Shown: positions 5,314-6,968 of the stretch, one piece after another
Numbering within the stretch: the stretch's first letter is position 1
Layout of the letters: the number at the start of each line of letters is the position of its first letter
Source: Candidatus Fermentibacterota bacterium
GTDB lineage: Bacteria; Fermentibacterota; Fermentibacteria; Fermentibacterales; Fermentibacteraceae
NCBI GenBank assembly: GCA_012523605.1
Contig: JAAYTY010000023.1
Coordinates: 1-6,968, forward strand
Length of the DNA stretch: 6,968 nt
Reading direction: 5' to 3'
Notes under the pieces: model-generated
Seen by the model: only the letters and a program-made list of their open reading frames with translations
The model's database searches: none
What the model was told of the DNA's origin: nothing
Position numbers and translations under genes: made by a program

Positions 5314-6789
5314 ATGCGGAAGTTCCTTCCTGGCTGGTTCACGGTCCTCCTGGCTCTGGGGCTTCTGGCCGGGGCCGGCTACCGCATATCCGGGCCCGTG
5401 GAAGCCGAGGAGCCCTCGGCGAGGATGGCCGCCACGGAGCTGTTCATGGACGTGTACTCCATGACCCGGGCAGGATACGTTGACACCGTCGAATCCAAGG
5501 ATCTCATCGAGGCGGCCATAGAGGGGATGCTGCAGTCGCTCGACCCCAACAGCATGCTCCTCACTCCCGACCAGTACGACGATCTGAGGGTCCAGCTCGA
5601 GAGCTCGTTCGAAGGCGTGGGGATCACGATAGGAGAGCGCGACGGCTGGCCCACCGTCATCTCCCCCCTCGAGGGCACTCCCGCCCACAGGCAGGGCGTG
5701 CGGTCGGGCGACCGCATCGTCATGGTCGACAGCCTCTCCACCGAGGACATGACCGTTGACGAGGCCGTCTCGCATATAAGGGGGCCGAGGGGCACGACCG
5801 TCGTCCTGACGATACTCCGCCCCGGTGTCGTGGATACACTCCGGATAGCCATAGAGCGCGATGTGATCGACTATCCCTCTGTGAGTTCGAGCTTCATGCT
5901 GAGCGACTCGACCGGATACATGAGACTCTCGCGGTTCTCCGAGGAGTCCGCCGGCGAGGTGCTGGACGCGGTGAGAGACCTGCAGGCCGAGGGCGCCGTG
6001 AATCTCGTCCTGGACCTCAGAGGCAATTCCGGCGGGCTGTTCGCCCCGGCGGTGGACGTTGCCGACATCTTCCTGCCGGCAGGTTCTCCGGTCGTCACAA
6101 CCAGGGGACAGGCGGTCGGCGAGACGAGCTACTCCGCGAAGCTCGGTCAGCTTTTCGGGGGGGACATGGTGGTCCTCATAGACGGAGGCAGCGCGAGCTC
6201 GGCGGAGATCGTCGCGGGCGCCCTGCAGGACGACGGGCGCGCAACCCTCGTCGGCACGAGATCCTTCGGCAAGGGTTCGGTCCAGTCGCTTTCGGATCTG
6301 GGGAGCTACCCCGGGCTGGGGAACTATGCTCTCAAGCTGACCACCGCCAGGTACTACACTCCCTCCGGGCGCTGCATCGACAGGACCCTCAGGGACGACT
6401 TCATGGAGCAGGGCGCCGAGGAGGATTGGGGAATCGTACCGGACATCGAAGTGGAAACGCCCGATGTCAGCGCCGAACTCCTGCTGAGGCTGGAGGAGGA
6501 GGCGCTCTTCTTCCGGTTCGCCACGCAGTACACCCTCCACAACGACGTGCCCGAAGGGTTCTGGCCCGGGGAGGAGGTTCTTTCCGAGTTCAGGCTTTTC
6601 CTCGACTCGGAGGGATTCGAATGGTCGGAGGATGATTTCGAGGCCAGCATGGGCTACATCGAGAAAGCCCTTCTCAGGGAGATCGCTCTCAGGGTCTGGG
6701 ACATGGACACCTACTACCGCATGACGGCGCCGCGCGACGAGTACATCCAGACCGCGCTGGAGGTCCTCGAGGGGGAAGAGACGCGGTGA
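5314..6789 (+). CDS. S41 family C-terminal processing protease (CtpA/Prc-like)
   Basis: An exported serine protease that trims or degrades proteins from the C-terminus in the cell envelope. The 491 residues begin with a hydrophobic segment (about 7-23, after a short basic start) that is a signal peptide or membrane anchor. A helical region with SLDPNS is at 75-80. A PDZ domain spans about 97-180, with GVGITIG in the substrate groove. The protease core runs to about 360: LDLRGNSGG at 233-241, the nucleophile block GGSASSAEI with Ser295 as the likely catalytic Ser, and SFGKGSVQ with Lys320 as the general base. About 120 further acidic, helical residues follow. ATG 5314 has GGAGG (5303-5307) six bases upstream; the start lies just after the tmk stop. 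The natural substrate cannot be deduced from this window. Confidence 0.94.
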   Translation: MRKFLPGWFTVLLALGLLAGAGYRISGPVEAEEPSARMAATELFMDVYSMTRAGYVDTVESKDLIEAAIEGMLQSLDPNSMLLTPDQYDDLRVQLESSFEGVGITIGERDGWPTVISPLEGTPAHRQGVRSGDRIVMVDSLSTEDMTVDEAVSHIRGPRGTTVVLTILRPGVVDTLRIAIERDVIDYPSVSSSFMLSDSTGYMRLSRFSEESAGEVLDAVRDLQAEGAVNLVLDLRGNSGGLFAPAVDVADIFLPAGSPVVTTRGQAVGETSYSAKLGQLFGGDMVVLIDGGSASSAEIVAGALQDDGRATLVGTRSFGKGSVQSLSDLGSYPGLGNYALKLTTARYYTPSGRCIDRTLRDDFMEQGAEEDWGIVPDIEVETPDVSAELLLRLEEEALFFRFATQYTLHNDVPEGFWPGEEVLSEFRLFLDSEGFEWSEDDFEASMGYIEKALLREIALRVWDMDTYYRMTAPRDEYIQTALEVLEGEETR

Positions 6790-6968
6790 GGATAGCTTTC
6801 GGGACCTCGGGCTGGCGCGGGATAATTGCCAGGGATTTCACCTGGGAGCGCGTGGAGGCTGTTCTGGACGCCATCGCGGTTCATCTCCTGTCGAAGGGCG
6901 AGACGGGCGTCGTGGTGGGAAGTGACACGAGGTTCCTTTCTCCCGAGATGGCCGCCGATGCCGCCGGA
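6786..6968 (+). CDS. Alpha-D-phosphohexomutase, phosphoglucomutase/phosphomannomutase family (3' partial)
   Basis: Only the first 61 residues are inside the window. They match the start of the family: FGTSGWRGIIARDFT at residues 5-19 and VVVGSDTRFLS at 42-52, both in domain I. The catalytic phosphoserine and the sugar-specificity loop lie beyond the window, so glucose, mannose or glucosamine phosphate specificity cannot be told. Enzymes of this family interconvert sugar 1- and 6-phosphates. The start is GTG 6786, whose GTGA overlaps the protease stop by four bases; a purine-rich GGGGGAAGAG stretch (6771-6780) serves as ribosome-binding site. The overlap suggests co-translation with the protease. 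Confidence 0.88.
   Translation, partial: MRIAFGTSGWRGIIARDFTWERVEAVLDAIAVHLLSKGETGVVVGSDTRFLSPEMAADAAG

Noticed and set aside
5480..5508. Second TTGACA match inside the S41 protease gene
   Set aside because: The sequence 17 bases downstream is CTCATC, which does not resemble a -10 box, and the hexamer is explained by the codons for VDT.
5185..6540. Minus-strand open frame of 451 codons opposite the S41 protease
   Set aside because: It mirrors the codon bias of the sense gene, has low-complexity His/Arg/Gly-rich composition and shows no family motif.

Overview
This G+C-rich window holds eight genes, all on the + strand and tightly packed. The first is cut at its 5' end and the last at its 3' end. 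No RNA genes, mobile elements, CRISPR arrays or long repeats are visible, and no stretch over about 60 bases lacks a gene. Ordinary Shine-Dalgarno (SD) sites, GTG and TTG starts, and AGG as the favoured arginine codon despite the high G+C suggest a bacterium. It may be an uncultivated lineage, and an FCB-like or related phylum would fit, but a single window cannot settle this.

Layout: (1) 1-1896 encodes a Na+/phosphate cotransporter with a C-terminal PhoU-like domain and an Ig-like N-terminal region that runs off the window. (2) 1874-2125 encodes a small DUF3006-type protein. (3) 2112-2807 encodes RsmI, a 16S rRNA 2'-O-methyltransferase without the usual C-terminal extension. These three genes overlap one another and are probably co-transcribed. 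(4) A sigma70-like promoter, TTGACA-N17-TATGTT, overlaps the rsmI stop codon and appears to open a new transcription unit. (5) 2869-3492 encodes a CDP-alcohol phosphatidyltransferase that closely resembles phosphatidylinositol-phosphate synthase. (6) 3521-4618 encodes myo-inositol-phosphate synthase. (7) 4644-5312 encodes thymidylate kinase. (8) 5314-6789 encodes an exported S41 C-terminal processing protease. (9) From 6786 a phosphohexomutase begins and runs off the window.

The most coherent biology is genes 5 and 6. Inositol-phosphate synthase converts glucose-6-phosphate to inositol phosphate, and the neighbouring membrane enzyme can attach that to CDP-diacylglycerol. This predicts an inositol phospholipid, which is uncommon in bacteria outside Actinobacteria and some Bacteroidetes. 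The Shine-Dalgarno sites of three consecutive genes (the PI-phosphate synthase, ino1 and tmk) each lie in or against a short predicted hairpin, so translational control or coupling is possible. The other genes are housekeeping or transport functions. I see no evidence of a wholly new system; the items worth a second look are the inositol-lipid pair with its leader structures and the Ig-like domain on the phosphate transporter.
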